A DNA stretch of 64,000 bases. It comes from JACKHO01 sp041398745. Lineage in GTDB: Bacteria; Planctomycetota; Planctomycetia; Planctomycetales; Planctomycetaceae. The notes beneath the pieces were generated by a model. It saw nothing but the letters and a program-made list of their open reading frames with translations, was not told the DNA's origin and did no database searches. The position numbers were made by a program, and so were the translations under genes. Below are positions 18,278 through 27,251 of this stretch, in pieces (within the stretch, counting starts at the first letter, position 1; every line of letters starts with the position of its first letter). The stretch lies in NCBI GenBank assembly GCA_041398745.1, contig JAWKUB010000009.1, positions 62,001 to 126,000 of the forward strand, given 5' to 3'.

Positions 18278-18568
18278 TCACACAATGAACATCGCCGCTC
18301 GAATGATCAAATGGTGAAAGAGAGCCATACCTAAGATTACGATTGATGGCGGCAACCACTTCGAAGAGTTGCACCGATTCGAAATGGCGATCAGTGCAAG
18401 GATGGCCAGTGAAACCAACGGGATGCCAACCACCGACAGCCTCCAGTACCAATCCGTAATCTCGATCAGGCCTACCACGAAACGGGGCAGAAACAACAAC
18501 GTACTCTGGCAACTACCGGCAAGCAGGACCACAAACCATAACCTTCTACAACGCCGAACCTCCGACAT
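18278..18568 (-). CDS. Small membrane protein, unknown function
   Basis: 96-residue hydrophobic protein. The ATG at 18568 has a good AGGAGA site 5 nt upstream; a GTG directly before it is a less likely start. Three membrane segments are apparent (about 12-34, 42-61, 70-92). No family was recognised. It lies between endonuclease V and the IS3-interrupted gene. The ribosome site and composition are the reasons for listing it. Confidence 0.5.
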   Translation of the reverse strand: MSEVRRCRRLWFVVLLAGSCQSTLLFLPRFVVGLIEITDWYWRLSVVGIPLVSLAILALIAISNRCNSSKWLPPSIVILGMALFHHLIIRAAMFIV

Positions 18569-18854
18569 CACCGTCTCCTGTTGGATGTTCGAATGTCAAT
18601 CTCGATTCCGTCTACAACTTACGGGGGCTTCCGCTATCGCGGGGCGCCCCCGCCACCCTGCCGCGGAGCACGGTCCACCTCCAGCATTCATTGACGCAAA
18701 CACTCACCGTTTGTAACAATCAATACTGCGTCGTACGTGATCATTCGCACGTAAGTATCATGGGAATGCTTTCTTGCGACAGGAAAGATTTCCAAGGCAA
18801 TGCGCTTGCTGAATCGTCGATGGACAAGCGTTCCAGATGAACGGAATAGGGCAA

Positions 18855-18889
18855 ATGACGCCAACCGAGTTACGTACACTACTGGCCTC
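18855..18889 (+). pseudogene. Severed 5' end of the AlbA_2/ATPase gene
   Basis: ATG 18855 opens a frame reading MTPTELRTLLA that is cut by the IS3 element after 11 codons. Removing the element with one copy of its CTC duplication joins this frame, without a shift, to the codons at 20163 onward (SLNSRPSEEVESESIEF), which is the usual lead-in to an AlbA_2 domain. A further in-frame ATG lies at 18837. At present the frame runs into the element and stops within a few codons. Confidence 0.75.
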
Positions 18890-20161
18890 TGGACTTACCC
18901 ACGAATAGTAAGGCGCTCGCTGGAGGGTGTAGACTCTCGGAGAGGAGCAAACAAGATGAGCAAGAAAACGTCCAGATCAGCAGCAGGGCCAGGCAGTCCA
19001 CGTCGTCGGCACACGGCTGAGTTCAAGCAGCAGGCGGTGCAGATGGTGACGCAGCAGGGCCTCAGCCTGGTCCTGAGGTGCGTCGGCTGGGAGTCCATGA
19101 GAACCTGCTGCGAAACTGGAAGAAGTCCTTCGAGAAGCACGGCACGTCGGTCAGTCCTGCTCAGCCATCAGCCCTGGAAGCGGAACTGATGCGTCTGCGG
19201 GCCGAGAACGAGCGGCTGCGAATGGAGCGACATTTTTAAAAAGCTACTCATGTTCTTCGCGAAGGAGTCGCGATGAAATACGCCTTCATCCAGGAGCATC
19301 GGGAGGTCTGGCCGATCGCCGTACAGAGCGCCGTGCTGGAGGTATCGCGGAGCGGGTTCTATGCCTGGCGAAAGCGTCCCCTCAGCCGCACGAGACCAGC
19401 GTCGGCAGGAGTTAACTGGAGCGGATAAGAACAATTCATCAGCGTCCGCATCATGACACTTACGGAGCCCCCGAGTGCATCAGGAACTGATTGCCCAAGG
19501 TCATGTCTGCAACCGCAAAACCGTGGCGAAATGCATGCAGGCTGCGGGGATTCAGGCGAAGACGGTGAAACGGTTCAAAGTCACAACCACCAATTCGGCT
19601 CACCATCATCCCGTTGCCGAGAACATTGTGGACCGGAACTTCACCGTCAATGAAGAACCAGACCTGGGTGGCCGACATCACTTATATTCCGACTGCTGAA
19701 GGCTGGCTGTATCTGGCCGCTGTCGAGGATCTGTATTCCTGAAGATCGTGGCTGGTCAATGTCTCGAGCAGATCGACAGCCGGCTCGTCGTCGATGCTTT
19801 GGAGATGGCCGTTCAGCGAGAACTGCCCGGAACTGGACTCGTGGCCCATTCCGATCGAGGCGTGCAGTATGCCAGCGAACACTACCAGCAACTGCTGGCC
19901 AGGTGGCATCACCTGCTCGATGAGCCGGAAAGCCAATTGCTGGGACACGCCCATGGAATCGTTCTTCGCTACCCTGAAGAAAGAACTCGTACACCACGAG
20001 CATTACAAAACACGGGAACAGGCCAGGCAAAGCCTGTTCGATTACATCGAAGCCTTCATAACCGCGTCCGCCGACACTCAGCACTGGACTACCAGTCCCC
20101 GCTGAATTTCGAACAGGCCGCATAAACTTAACCCAGCGCCCACTATTCGTGGGTAAGTCCA
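18890..20161 (+). mobile_element. IS3-family insertion sequence, decayed
   Basis: 1272-bp element. The left end TGGACTTACCCACGAATAGT (from 18890) is repeated inverted at the right end, ending at 20161; homology continues to GGCGCT with a 1-nt difference. A 3-bp direct duplication CTC flanks it (18887-18889 and 20162-20164), as expected for IS3-type transposition. Inside are remnants of the two transposase frames. Intact ends with a decayed transposase point to an insertion that is not very ancient but is now immobile without help. Confidence 0.92.
18956..20125 (+). pseudogene. IS3-family transposase OrfA/OrfB remnants, multiple frameshifts
   Basis: OrfA begins at ATG 18956 (RRRHTAEFKQQAVQMV, helix-turn-helix), then shifts frame near 19065; the next part reads RRLGVHENLLRNWKKSFEKH and a leucine-zipper-like ELMRLRAENERLR. 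OrfB starts at 19273 (MKYAFIQEHREVWPIAV, SRSGFYAWRKRP) and is broken at least four times. The DDE integrase triad can still be followed across frames: Asp in VADITYIPT, Asp in VAHSDRGVQYAS and Glu in MESFFATLKKEL. No single frame can make an active transposase. Confidence 0.9.
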
Positions 20162-20189
20162 CTCGCTCAACTCTAGACCATCCGAGGAA

Positions 20190-21794
20190 GTGGAGTCGGA
20201 GTCAATTGAATTCAAATGCTATCGCGACGTGAAAGCGCTGCATAATGCCAAAGACTTGGGTGAGGAAATCTCCGCGATCGCGAATGTGAATGGTGGTTCG
20301 ATTGTAATTGGGGTACGCGACAGTTCCGACGTCACACATGGCAATTGGCCTGATCAATTAGTTGGAATCCAACCGGTTGATGAGATTGAAACACAGGAGC
20401 GGCTTCAAGGGAAGTTGCAACCAAAGATTCCCATTCGCGTTCAGAATGTCGCATTTGGTGGGACCACCTACGTTTTGATCAGAGTGCCTCACCGATCAGA
20501 CACACTTGTCTCAACGACGAGTGGGAAGACCTGCATAAGAGAGGGCCGTTCTAGCAGGCCAATGTCACCGGGTGAGATCGAAAACGCTGTGAAATCACTG
20601 ACATCTTATGACTGGAGTGCAGAACCAACAAATGCAGATGTAAATACCGACATTAATCACGACGCACAGTCAGAGGCGTTAAATGACTTCTGTGAACGTC
20701 GTGACATTAGCCATTCACTGACCAGTGGCGATTTCCTAGAAGCAATAGGTGCGACAAAAAACGGTCAGCTGACGAAAGGTGGGCTGCTATTTCTTGGCAC
20801 CGAGTCCGCTATCCGTGACAAACTGGGGGATTACGAGTATCGGTTTAGTTGGAAGACTCTCTCTGGACAGCTTGTGATCAACGATGTTTGGGCGGGGTGT
20901 TTATGGGATACCATAAAGAGAGCCAAGGGCCATTTCGCTGACTGCAACAGCGAGAAGGCGTACTCGTACGAGGATCGCGAGTTCAAAGTGCCGCTACTTG
21001 ATCCAATAGCCTTTCACGAAGCCTATCTCAACGCGCTCGTGCACCGTGACTATTCGTCGGAAGGTATGGTTTCAGTAACGTTCGCGGGAAAGCGAATTAC
21101 GATAACAAGTCCAGGAATTTTTTTTGGGGGCGTCACGGCAGACAACATCGCCATGCACGAACCGAGACATCGAAACAAATCACTTGCTCGCATGCTCATG
21201 ACTTACCACTTGGTCGACCGCGCAGGTATGGGCGTATTACGCATGGGGTTGCGGTCGTTGATGTATGGACGCGCCTTTCCGGAATTTCGCGAGGATAGCG
21301 AGTCAGTCGAAGTGGTGATGGAGGGCGAATACTTGCGTCCAGCCGTGGCTGTGCTGGCGATTGACAATGAAGAGCATTACGGCATACCTGAGTTGCTGAT
21401 TCTCAATAGCGTCTTTGAGGATGGCGTTGTGAGCGTGAACGAGCTGATAAGACGGTTGACCCGTCTAGTTGACGATCCATGGGACCATGTTCAGAATGCG
21501 GTCGATGCAATACAGGGCGTGGAACTGTGCGGAACTCGGGATGGGATTTTCGTGCGAGTTCGTTCTGGTTGGCTGAAGTTCTTCAAATGCCCGACTTTGT
21601 TCCGTGTCTCCTCAACCAGCAAGAAGCATGTTGATCTGTTTACCTTTCTAAAGAAACACGGATCGGTTTCGTCAGCCGATATCCACCCAATCCTTGGATC
21701 GGCACACCAATCCTACACGAGCCGTTTTTTGGCCGAAGCGAAATACACGAAACGCATTGGAAATGGTCCGAGTTCGAGATGGTCGTTGACGTAA
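20190..21794 (+). CDS. AlbA_2 (Schlafen-like) ATP-binding protein, 5' end removed by an IS
   Basis: 534 codons from GTG 20190. The N-terminal AlbA_2 domain shows SIEFKCYRDV, ISAIANVNGGSIVIGVRD and the basic IREGRSSRPMSPGEIE. The middle and C-terminal region carry a HATPase_c_4-type module (HEAYLNALVHRDYSSEG, ITITSPGIFFGG, HRNKSLARMLMTYHLVDRAGMG) and a winged-helix-like tail. Such proteins are putative DNA/RNA-binding regulators, sometimes found near defence genes. The native start was upstream at about 18855; the IS3 element removed about 19 residues. GTG 20190 could act as a new start, since the domain core begins a few residues later, but the GAGG before it is too close to be a good ribosome site. 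The stop TAA is formed by the first bases of the IS66 element. Confidence 0.8.
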   Translation: MESESIEFKCYRDVKALHNAKDLGEEISAIANVNGGSIVIGVRDSSDVTHGNWPDQLVGIQPVDEIETQERLQGKLQPKIPIRVQNVAFGGTTYVLIRVPHRSDTLVSTTSGKTCIREGRSSRPMSPGEIENAVKSLTSYDWSAEPTNADVNTDINHDAQSEALNDFCERRDISHSLTSGDFLEAIGATKNGQLTKGGLLFLGTESAIRDKLGDYEYRFSWKTLSGQLVINDVWAGCLWDTIKRAKGHFADCNSEKAYSYEDREFKVPLLDPIAFHEAYLNALVHRDYSSEGMVSVTFAGKRITITSPGIFFGGVTADNIAMHEPRHRNKSLARMLMTYHLVDRAGMGVLRMGLRSLMYGRAFPEFREDSESVEVVMEGEYLRPAVAVLAIDNEEHYGIPELLILNSVFEDGVVSVNELIRRLTRLVDDPWDHVQNAVDAIQGVELCGTRDGIFVRVRSGWLKFFKCPTLFRVSSTSKKHVDLFTFLKKHGSVSSADIHPILGSAHQSYTSRFLAEAKYTKRIGNGPSSRWSLT

Positions 21795-23233
21795 CCGTTC
21801 ACGGGTTGGTATTGGAAAATGGGGTTTTCTGAATTGGCGAGATCAGCGATATGTTCCGCATGTCGCTGGAGATTACCGAAGAACTGATTGCACGTCAGCC
21901 GCCTGAGGCCCAGGCGATCATTCGGCTGTTGCTGGCACAAATCGCGGAGTTGCGGGCAGAACTCGCCGCTCTGAAGAAGACACCGGAGAACTCTTCGCTG
22001 CCCCCTTCTGCCCAGCATCCGCATGCCAAGCCGCCGCGCAACGCGTCGAAGTCCAAGCGAAAACGGGGTGGACAACAAGGACACAACAAAGCGGAGCGCT
22101 GCTCGTCCCGCTGAGCGATGCACCGAGGTCGTCACCGTCAGCCACGATCCTGCCGTCGCTGTGGAACCGCGCTCGCGGGGCAGGATCTCACGCCACTCCG
22201 TCATCAGGTGTGGAACTCCCGAGATCAAGCCGCTGATCACCGAGTACCAGCGGCACCGCCTCGCCTGCACGGCCTGCGGGACATCAACTTGCGGACAACT
22301 GCCAGCGGGCGTGACGCGCGGCCAGTCTGGTCCACGGTTGATTGCCTTGCGCGCTGCTCATGGCCTGCTTTCGACAGAGCAAACGCCGCACGGCCCAGTT
22401 TGTCTCCATGGTGTTGAACATTCCTTGCTCGGCGGCACTCACGGTCAAACATCAGCAAATCGCCACACAAGCCACGCGTGCAGCGTACGATGATCTGCCG
22501 CCAGCTGCCGCGAGAACCGGTTCTCTACGGTGACGAATCGCCGACGAAACAGGCCTCCGAAAGGGCCTGGCTGTGGACCTTCGTGGCCCGACGGTTCACG
22601 GTGTTTGCCGTGAGAACCTCGCGGCCGCGACGATCCTCACCGACCTGTTCGACGCGGCCTACGACGGCGTCATGCACTGCGACCGGGCGAAGATGTACTG
22701 GCAACTCGGAAGACTTCAGTGGTGTTGGGCAAATCTGAAACGGATGTCCAGGCTCTGATCGATCATCCCGATTTGCAATTGAAGCGTCTGGGACACGACC
22801 TGATGCGACCGATTCAGAAACTGTTTCAGTCACTGGTCGCGGTGCCGGGACGGGACGCTCACGCATCGCGAAATGCAGCGTTTTGCTCGCACCGGTTCGC
22901 CGCGAGGTGAACGCCTTGTTGCGGCGGTCATGGCACTGCGTCCGGCATGTGCCGGGAACTCTTCACGCATCGCGAGTGGCTGTGACGTTCCTGGAAGTTG
23001 GGTGGCGAGAACAACGCGGCGGAACGGGCGTTGCGCCCCGCAGTCATCTGGCGCAAGCTGTCGTTCGGCACACAGAGCGAACAGGGCAGCCGATTCGTAG
23101 AAACACTTTTAAGCGTCATCGCCACCTGCCACCAACAACAGCGAGACGCCTTCACCTACCTGACCACAGCACTCAAAGCACACTTCCAAGACCAACCAAC
23201 CCCCTCACTCCTCACCGAGGTGTGAACGGTTAC
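21791..23233 (+). mobile_element. IS66-family insertion sequence, decayed
   Basis: 1443-bp element with inverted ends GTAACCGTTCAC (21791-21802) and GTGAACGGTTAC (23222-23233); the terminal GTAA is characteristic of IS66. It is bracketed by the direct repeat GTCGTTGAC (21782-21790 and 23234-23242), compatible with the 8-bp duplication of this family plus one chance base. It holds a single transposase-type frame and no TnpA/TnpB accessory genes. Confidence 0.9.
21851..23225 (+). pseudogene. IS66 transposase, broken by several frameshifts
   Basis: The N-terminus is intact (leucine-rich IIRLLLAQIAELRAELAAL, then NSSLPPSAQHPHAKPP and KRKRGGQQGHNK). It then shifts frame near 22100 and repeatedly afterwards. 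Fragments of the zinc-finger region (RLACTACGTSTCGQLP), the catalytic VLYGDESPTKQ and MHCDRAKMYWQLG aspartates, and the late NAAERALRPAVIWRK glutamate lie in different frames. The C-terminus ends at the TGA 23223-23225, eight bases before the element end. Confidence 0.88.
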
Positions 23234-23305
23234 GTCGTTGACATAGTGGCATCGGCGGGGACAGCGTAACTCCATGGTCTACCAGTCTGCGCACGTCAAG
23301 TTCCG

Positions 23306-24397
23306 TCACACAATCCGATGCGTTGGCACCGGCCTTCCCGGCTTGAAGCTCTGTAGCGAAACGACTTCATGCTTCAGGCCGCGGGACTGGCAGATTGCTT
23401 GCAACTCCTGGCGGACGATTTGTTCGAGTTCGGTCGGGTCGGTGCCGACGCGGGCGTTGACGACGACGTTTGCTGATTTTGTCGTGGTTTTCGAGGCGAG
23501 GGAGAGTTCCGGGCCGGTGGCGTTGCTGACGAGGTTGGCGACGGCGTAGCTGGCATCGCTCAGGCCGATGACTTTCAGGTGGGCTGCTTCTGACTCGGTC
23601 GCGACGAGCCGCTGGTGCAAATTTCCGATGAGTTCCACGAGTAATTCGTCGAGTGCGAATTCGGATTCGCTTTCGACCGTGACCTGACTGTTGAGCCAGC
23701 CAAGTTCTGCTTCTCCTTCGGCGTAGACGTCGTAATCCACTTCCATGACCCGTTGGCCAAACTGGCCGCGTTGTTCGAGCATTTCAACGAGCGTGTCGAA
23801 CCCTTCGCCGGTGCGGGCGGAGCAGCGGAGGATGGGACGACCGGGGTACTCAGCTTCGAGGAGTGCCTGCAGTTCATCGACCTGCTCGGGGGGAAGTTCG
23901 TCGATGCGGTTAATGATGACGAAATCGGCCTCTTCAATTTGCTTGCGGAAAATGTAGTTTGCCTTCGGCGAGAATCCGCTGCCGGAGTCGCCTTTGAGAA
24001 TGCGGAGGCCGTGACTTGGTTTGAGAATGACGCCGTACGGGGCAATATCGAGCGGCACGCCGTACACCTCGGTGAGCGGCCTGATGACCGTGGCCACCAA
24101 ATCGGTGCAACTGCCGACCGGCTCGGCGAGAATGACTTCCGGCAACTCCGCATCACCCAGCCCTTCAACGGTGGACGTGAGCGCGTCGAAGTTGCAGCAG
24201 AAGCACGATCCCGCGACTTCGCCGACGTCGAATCCCTGCGAACGGAGGCTATGCGTGTCGACGAGGTCCGTCGTTTGGTCGTTGGTGACAATCCCCACCC
24301 GCTTGCCGAGTTGCATGTAATGCCGGGCCAGCCGCGCGACAGATGTCGTTTTGCCAGCACCCAGAAATCCACCAACCATAATGTAGACGGGCTTCAT
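23306..24397 (-). CDS. COG0523/CobW-family GTPase, putative metal chaperone
   Basis: 363-residue G3E-family GTPase. Visible are the P-loop GGFLGAGKTT (9-18), the metal-binding Cys motif CFCC (65-68), the family segment AEPVGSC, and the guanine-specificity motif NRID (163-166, N-[KR]-x-D). Members deliver metals such as zinc, cobalt or nickel to client proteins. The C-terminal domain has no His-rich stretch. It follows an ArsR-type regulator by 36 bp in the same direction, so metal-dependent control is plausible. The client metal cannot be told from sequence. Confidence 0.88.
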   Translation of the reverse strand: MKPVYIMVGGFLGAGKTTSVARLARHYMQLGKRVGIVTNDQTTDLVDTHSLRSQGFDVGEVAGSCFCCNFDALTSTVEGLGDAELPEVILAEPVGSCTDLVATVIRPLTEVYGVPLDIAPYGVILKPSHGLRILKGDSGSGFSPKANYIFRKQIEEADFVIINRIDELPPEQVDELQALLEAEYPGRPILRCSARTGEGFDTLVEMLEQRGQFGQRVMEVDYDVYAEGEAELGWLNSQVTVESESEFALDELLVELIGNLHQRLVATESEAAHLKVIGLSDASYAVANLVSNATGPELSLASKTTTKSANVVVNARVGTDPTELEQIVRQELQAICQSRGLKHEVVSLQSFKPGRPVPTHRIV

Positions 24398-24433
24398 GTG
24401 TTCAACCTTCGCTGTTTTCGATGTTGTGGAGAG

Positions 24434-24769
24434 TTACGCGTTCGTTTCGGGAGTATCTGGGACTTCGAGGCGGCAGCAGCCGAGGTCCAATAGTCGCTTT
24501 CCCCGCGTTTGGGAGTGGAGCAAATCGTCGTGCAGCCGGTAGTACATGTACCGACCTTCGCGGCGAACGGTAACCAGGTCGGCATGCTTCATGATTTTCA
24601 GGTGATGCGAAATCGTCACCAGTTCCGTTTCGAGCAACTCCGCAATGTCGCTCACCGTCAATTCGCCATGCTGCAGTGCGTCGACAATCCGTAACCGGTG
24701 CGGATCGCCCAGCGACTTCAGCCGCTGGGCACAATAGTCAGCCTGAAAAACATCGGACGAGTTGGTCAC
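24434..24769 (-). CDS. ArsR/SmtB-family winged-helix regulator
   Basis: 111-residue transcription factor. The helix-turn-helix reads LTVSDIAELLETELVTISHHLKIMKHADLV and the wing VRREGRYMYYRLH. The N-terminal Cys13 (ADYCAQRL) and the C-terminal Cys pair in LDLGCCRLE are possible metal ligands. GTG 24769 is the start, with AGGAG 6 nt upstream. It probably represses itself and the COG0523 GTPase behind it and responds to a metal ion, by analogy with ArsR-COG0523 pairs; this is inference. Confidence 0.88.
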   Translation of the reverse strand: MTNSSDVFQADYCAQRLKSLGDPHRLRIVDALQHGELTVSDIAELLETELVTISHHLKIMKHADLVTVRREGRYMYYRLHDDLLHSQTRGKRLLDLGCCRLEVPDTPETNA

Positions 24770-24790
24770 CGAAACTCCTGAGACTTTGAT

Positions 24791-24810
24791 ATTCTCACGA
24801 ACGTTTGAAT
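24791..24810. promoter_or_regulatory. Candidate ArsR operator
   Basis: ATTCTCACGAACGTTTGAAT is an imperfect inverted repeat (outer ATTC/GAAT, central AACGTT) 22 bp upstream of the arsR-type start codon. ArsR/SmtB operators are typically imperfect repeats of this size and position. No experimental or comparative support was available. Confidence 0.35.
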
Positions 24811-24924
24811 GTTAGTAGTGGCGTGTCGGCCCTGCAATGAACTTGGCCGCTGACGTGGCTGAGCAACACGCGACTCTGTTGTGCGCCGGACGTCCCCTCC
24901 CCGAATCTCGCCAGCTCGATTGCG

Positions 24925-24958
24925 ACCCTCCCAGTTTCGGCTTCGCCGAAGGGAGGGT
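24925..24958. repeat. Stable intergenic hairpin (ACCCTCCC/GGGAGGGT)
   Basis: Nested stem: ACCCTCCC (24925-24932) pairs with GGGAGGGT (24951-24958), and inside it TTCGGC with GCCGAA around a TTC loop. It lies in the 307-bp divergent gap between the ArsR gene and phzF-like gene, so it is not a simple terminator for either. It looks like another dispersed palindromic element. Confidence 0.6.
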
Positions 24959-25076
24959 GAAGACAGCTGCAGGCCAGCGAACCTCGCCGCGGCGTAAATG
25001 GTCCATGCTTTGGTCCGAGACAGGGGCCGTTGATTACAATATTGCAGGCGGGGCTTTGACATCACACAGGTTGCCC

Positions 25077-25868
25077 ATGAGTATTCCCATTTATCAGGTC
25101 GATGCATTTGCGAATCGCCCCTTTCGTGGTAATCCCGCCGCCATTTGTCTGCTCGACGAATATGCCGAGGGCAACTGGATGCAGGACCTCGCCGCTGAAA
25201 TGAATTTGTCAGAGACGGCATTCGTCCGTTCGCTGCAAGACGGATTCGAACTTCGCTGGTTTACTCCCGTCTTTGAAGTTGATTTATGCGGGCATGCGAC
25301 GCTGGCAGCCGCTCACGTGCTGTGGAGCGAGTCCATCGTTGACTCAGGCGAGAGCATCACATTCCACACGAGAAGTGGTCCCTTAACTTGTCGGCAGGAT
25401 GGTGGTTTGATCGAACTCGACTTCCCCGCCACGCCGCCGGAATCAATGGATGACGCTCCTGAGTTGTTGGCAGCATTGGGAATTAGTGAGGCGAGCTATA
25501 TTGGACGTTCGCCATTTGACAAGGTTGTCGTGGTGAGTTCAGAAGAGGTTGTCCTTTCGCTTCAGCCCGACTTCGCAAGACTGGCGGAGTTTCCCATGCG
25601 GGGCGTTATGGTGAGTGCAGTTGCGGAGAATTCGGAGTTTGATTTCATCTCCCGCTACTTCGCGCCGGCAGCGGGTGTGAACGAAGATCCCGTGACAGGA
25701 TCGGCGCACTGTTGCCTCGGACCGTATTGGGCGGAGATACTCGGCAAGCCAGACCTGCTGGCCCATCAGGCCTCGAAACGGGGAGGCGTTGTCCGCGTGA
25801 GAGTGCGTGATGACCGTGTCCTGCTCGGAGGTGAAGCGGTGATTATCATGAAGGGGGAACTCATTTGA
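25077..25868 (+). CDS. PhzF-family isomerase/epimerase-like protein
   Basis: 263-residue PhzF-like protein with the twofold diaminopimelate-epimerase fold. ATG 25077 starts the typical IPIYQVDAFANRPFRGNPAA; the upstream frame is ignored. The catalytic-position Glu is in MNLSETAFV (about residue 45), GHATLAAAH and NEDPVTGSAHCCLGPYW are the other hallmarks. Only PhzF of phenazine synthesis has a firm role; no phenazine genes are present, so the substrate is unknown. It overlaps the GNAT gene by 4 bp (TTGA), indicating translational coupling. Confidence 0.88.
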   Translation: MSIPIYQVDAFANRPFRGNPAAICLLDEYAEGNWMQDLAAEMNLSETAFVRSLQDGFELRWFTPVFEVDLCGHATLAAAHVLWSESIVDSGESITFHTRSGPLTCRQDGGLIELDFPATPPESMDDAPELLAALGISEASYIGRSPFDKVVVVSSEEVVLSLQPDFARLAEFPMRGVMVSAVAENSEFDFISRYFAPAAGVNEDPVTGSAHCCLGPYWAEILGKPDLLAHQASKRGGVVRVRVRDDRVLLGGEAVIIMKGELI

Positions 25869-26326
25869 ATACGCCCATCACTGTGAATTCACTGAACGAC
25901 GAGCCCTTTGCGGTAGTCGAACAGTTCTCTGAGGCACAAATCGTCCAACTGCACGAACTGGTGCAGCAGCAGTGGTGGGGAGGCAAACGCACGCTCGAAC
26001 AGGTGCGCGTCATGGCTGCCAACTCCAGCCTGATGATTGGGCTCGTGGATGTTGGCTCGGGGCGGCTCATTGGCTTCTGCCGTGCGCTCACCGACTTCAT
26101 TTTCCGGGCGACGATTTACGACGTCATGGTGGATCGAGCTTATCAGGGGCAAGGACTCGGAGGAAAACTTCTGGATGCGCTTTGCAATCATCCACGTATG
26201 CAGGAGGTCAGTCAGATTTACCTTGCCTGCGAGCCACGTTTGTTCCCGTTCTATGCACGGTGGGGATTCAAAGTCTACGAAGCCCGCACGGATTGGATGG
26301 TCAAGGTGCAAAGGGAGGAGCTGTGA
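25865..26326 (+). CDS. GNAT-family N-acetyltransferase
   Basis: 153-residue single-domain acetyltransferase starting at a TTG that overlaps the phzF-like stop. The acetyl-CoA site is VDRAYQGQGLGGKLLDAL (about 91-108). The C-terminal part has the RWGFKVYEARTDWMVK ending typical of GNATs of small-molecule type. It is the middle gene of a coupled three-gene operon, its own stop overlapping the next start as GTGA. The substrate is unknown. Confidence 0.85.
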   Translation: MNTPITVNSLNDEPFAVVEQFSEAQIVQLHELVQQQWWGGKRTLEQVRVMAANSSLMIGLVDVGSGRLIGFCRALTDFIFRATIYDVMVDRAYQGQGLGGKLLDALCNHPRMQEVSQIYLACEPRLFPFYARWGFKVYEARTDWMVKVQREEL

Positions 26327-27204
26327 GTCGTCAGCCATCGCTCAGTCTGGAAGAAGTTCTGGCACTTGAACGCCGGGTTTGGCAAGCCGTTGTCGAACAC
26401 AACGGCCATGCGCTGGCAGAATTGTTTGATGATGAGTACATCGAAATTACGTCGGAAGGAAATCGTGTCCTGAAGTCGGACGTGGTAATGGAATCGCCAC
26501 AAATTGATGAAGTTGAATCATACGCCATCCGAGATCCCCAGATTCGCGCACTCGGAGCGGATTCCGTTTTGTTGAGTTACCAGCTCACACTTGATGGCAA
26601 GTGCCGCGGGATACCAATTCTGCCACGTGACCGCTGGGCAACTTCCATTTGGCATAGCAGGGACGGACGCTGGACATGCGTGTCATTCCAGCAAAGCCCC
26701 GTCGAGCGCCAGACAAACGCGACCGCCGAAACGCAGATTTCTACGCTGGACACAAACAGCGTCGATGGAGCTACAGTGAGAATCGTTCCCATGCAAACCG
26801 TGCATGTCGCCCAAGTGCTGGAACTGTGGAACCAGACGGAAGGATTGATTCTGACGTACTCCGATAATGAACGTGATCTCGCCCGCTACTTTGCAGACAA
26901 TGCCGAACTGAGTCAGGTCGCTCTTGCCGGACGAAGTGTCGTAGGGGCCGTACTCTGCGGGCACGACGGTCGACGTGGCTATCTGCACCATCTGGCGGTC
27001 GCTGAGAGCTACCGTAGAAAGGGCATTGGCAGCGCACTTGTCGACACCTGTAACGCACAACTGGCAAATGTCGGCATTTCGCAGTGCAATTTGTTTGTCA
27101 TCGACGACAATTTGGATGGCCGCAAGTTCTGGGAGAAGCAGGGCTGGTCCGAATGGCCCTCGATCCGTTTGATGTCCCGCAAGGTGGCGAATGACGTTAC
27201 TTGA
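26323..27204 (+). CDS. DUF4440 (NTF2-like) domain fused to a GNAT acetyltransferase
   Basis: 293 residues from GTG 26323, chosen because it overlaps the upstream TGA and begins right at a DUF4440 domain. Residues about 5-125 are DUF4440/SnoaL-like (LEEVLALERRVWQAVVEHNG, LFDDEYIEITSEG, WHSRDGRWTCVSFQQSP). Residues about 150-290 are a GNAT domain with LHHLAVAESYRRKGIGSALV. The DUF4440 half may act as a substrate-binding or small hydrolytic/isomerising pocket. This is the second acetyltransferase in the operon. The fusion is supported by an uninterrupted frame. Confidence 0.8.
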   Translation: MSRQPSLSLEEVLALERRVWQAVVEHNGHALAELFDDEYIEITSEGNRVLKSDVVMESPQIDEVESYAIRDPQIRALGADSVLLSYQLTLDGKCRGIPILPRDRWATSIWHSRDGRWTCVSFQQSPVERQTNATAETQISTLDTNSVDGATVRIVPMQTVHVAQVLELWNQTEGLILTYSDNERDLARYFADNAELSQVALAGRSVVGAVLCGHDGRRGYLHHLAVAESYRRKGIGSALVDTCNAQLANVGISQCNLFVIDDNLDGRKFWEKQGWSEWPSIRLMSRKVANDVT

Positions 27205-27251
27205 TGCCTCCTGGCACGGGCACCTGCGGTATCATGACATCTTAGCTCGAG

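Noticed and set aside
25972..26322. Long N-terminal extension of the DUF4440-GNAT protein
   Set aside because: It runs out of frame through the GNAT gene; GTG 26323 starts directly at the DUF4440 domain.
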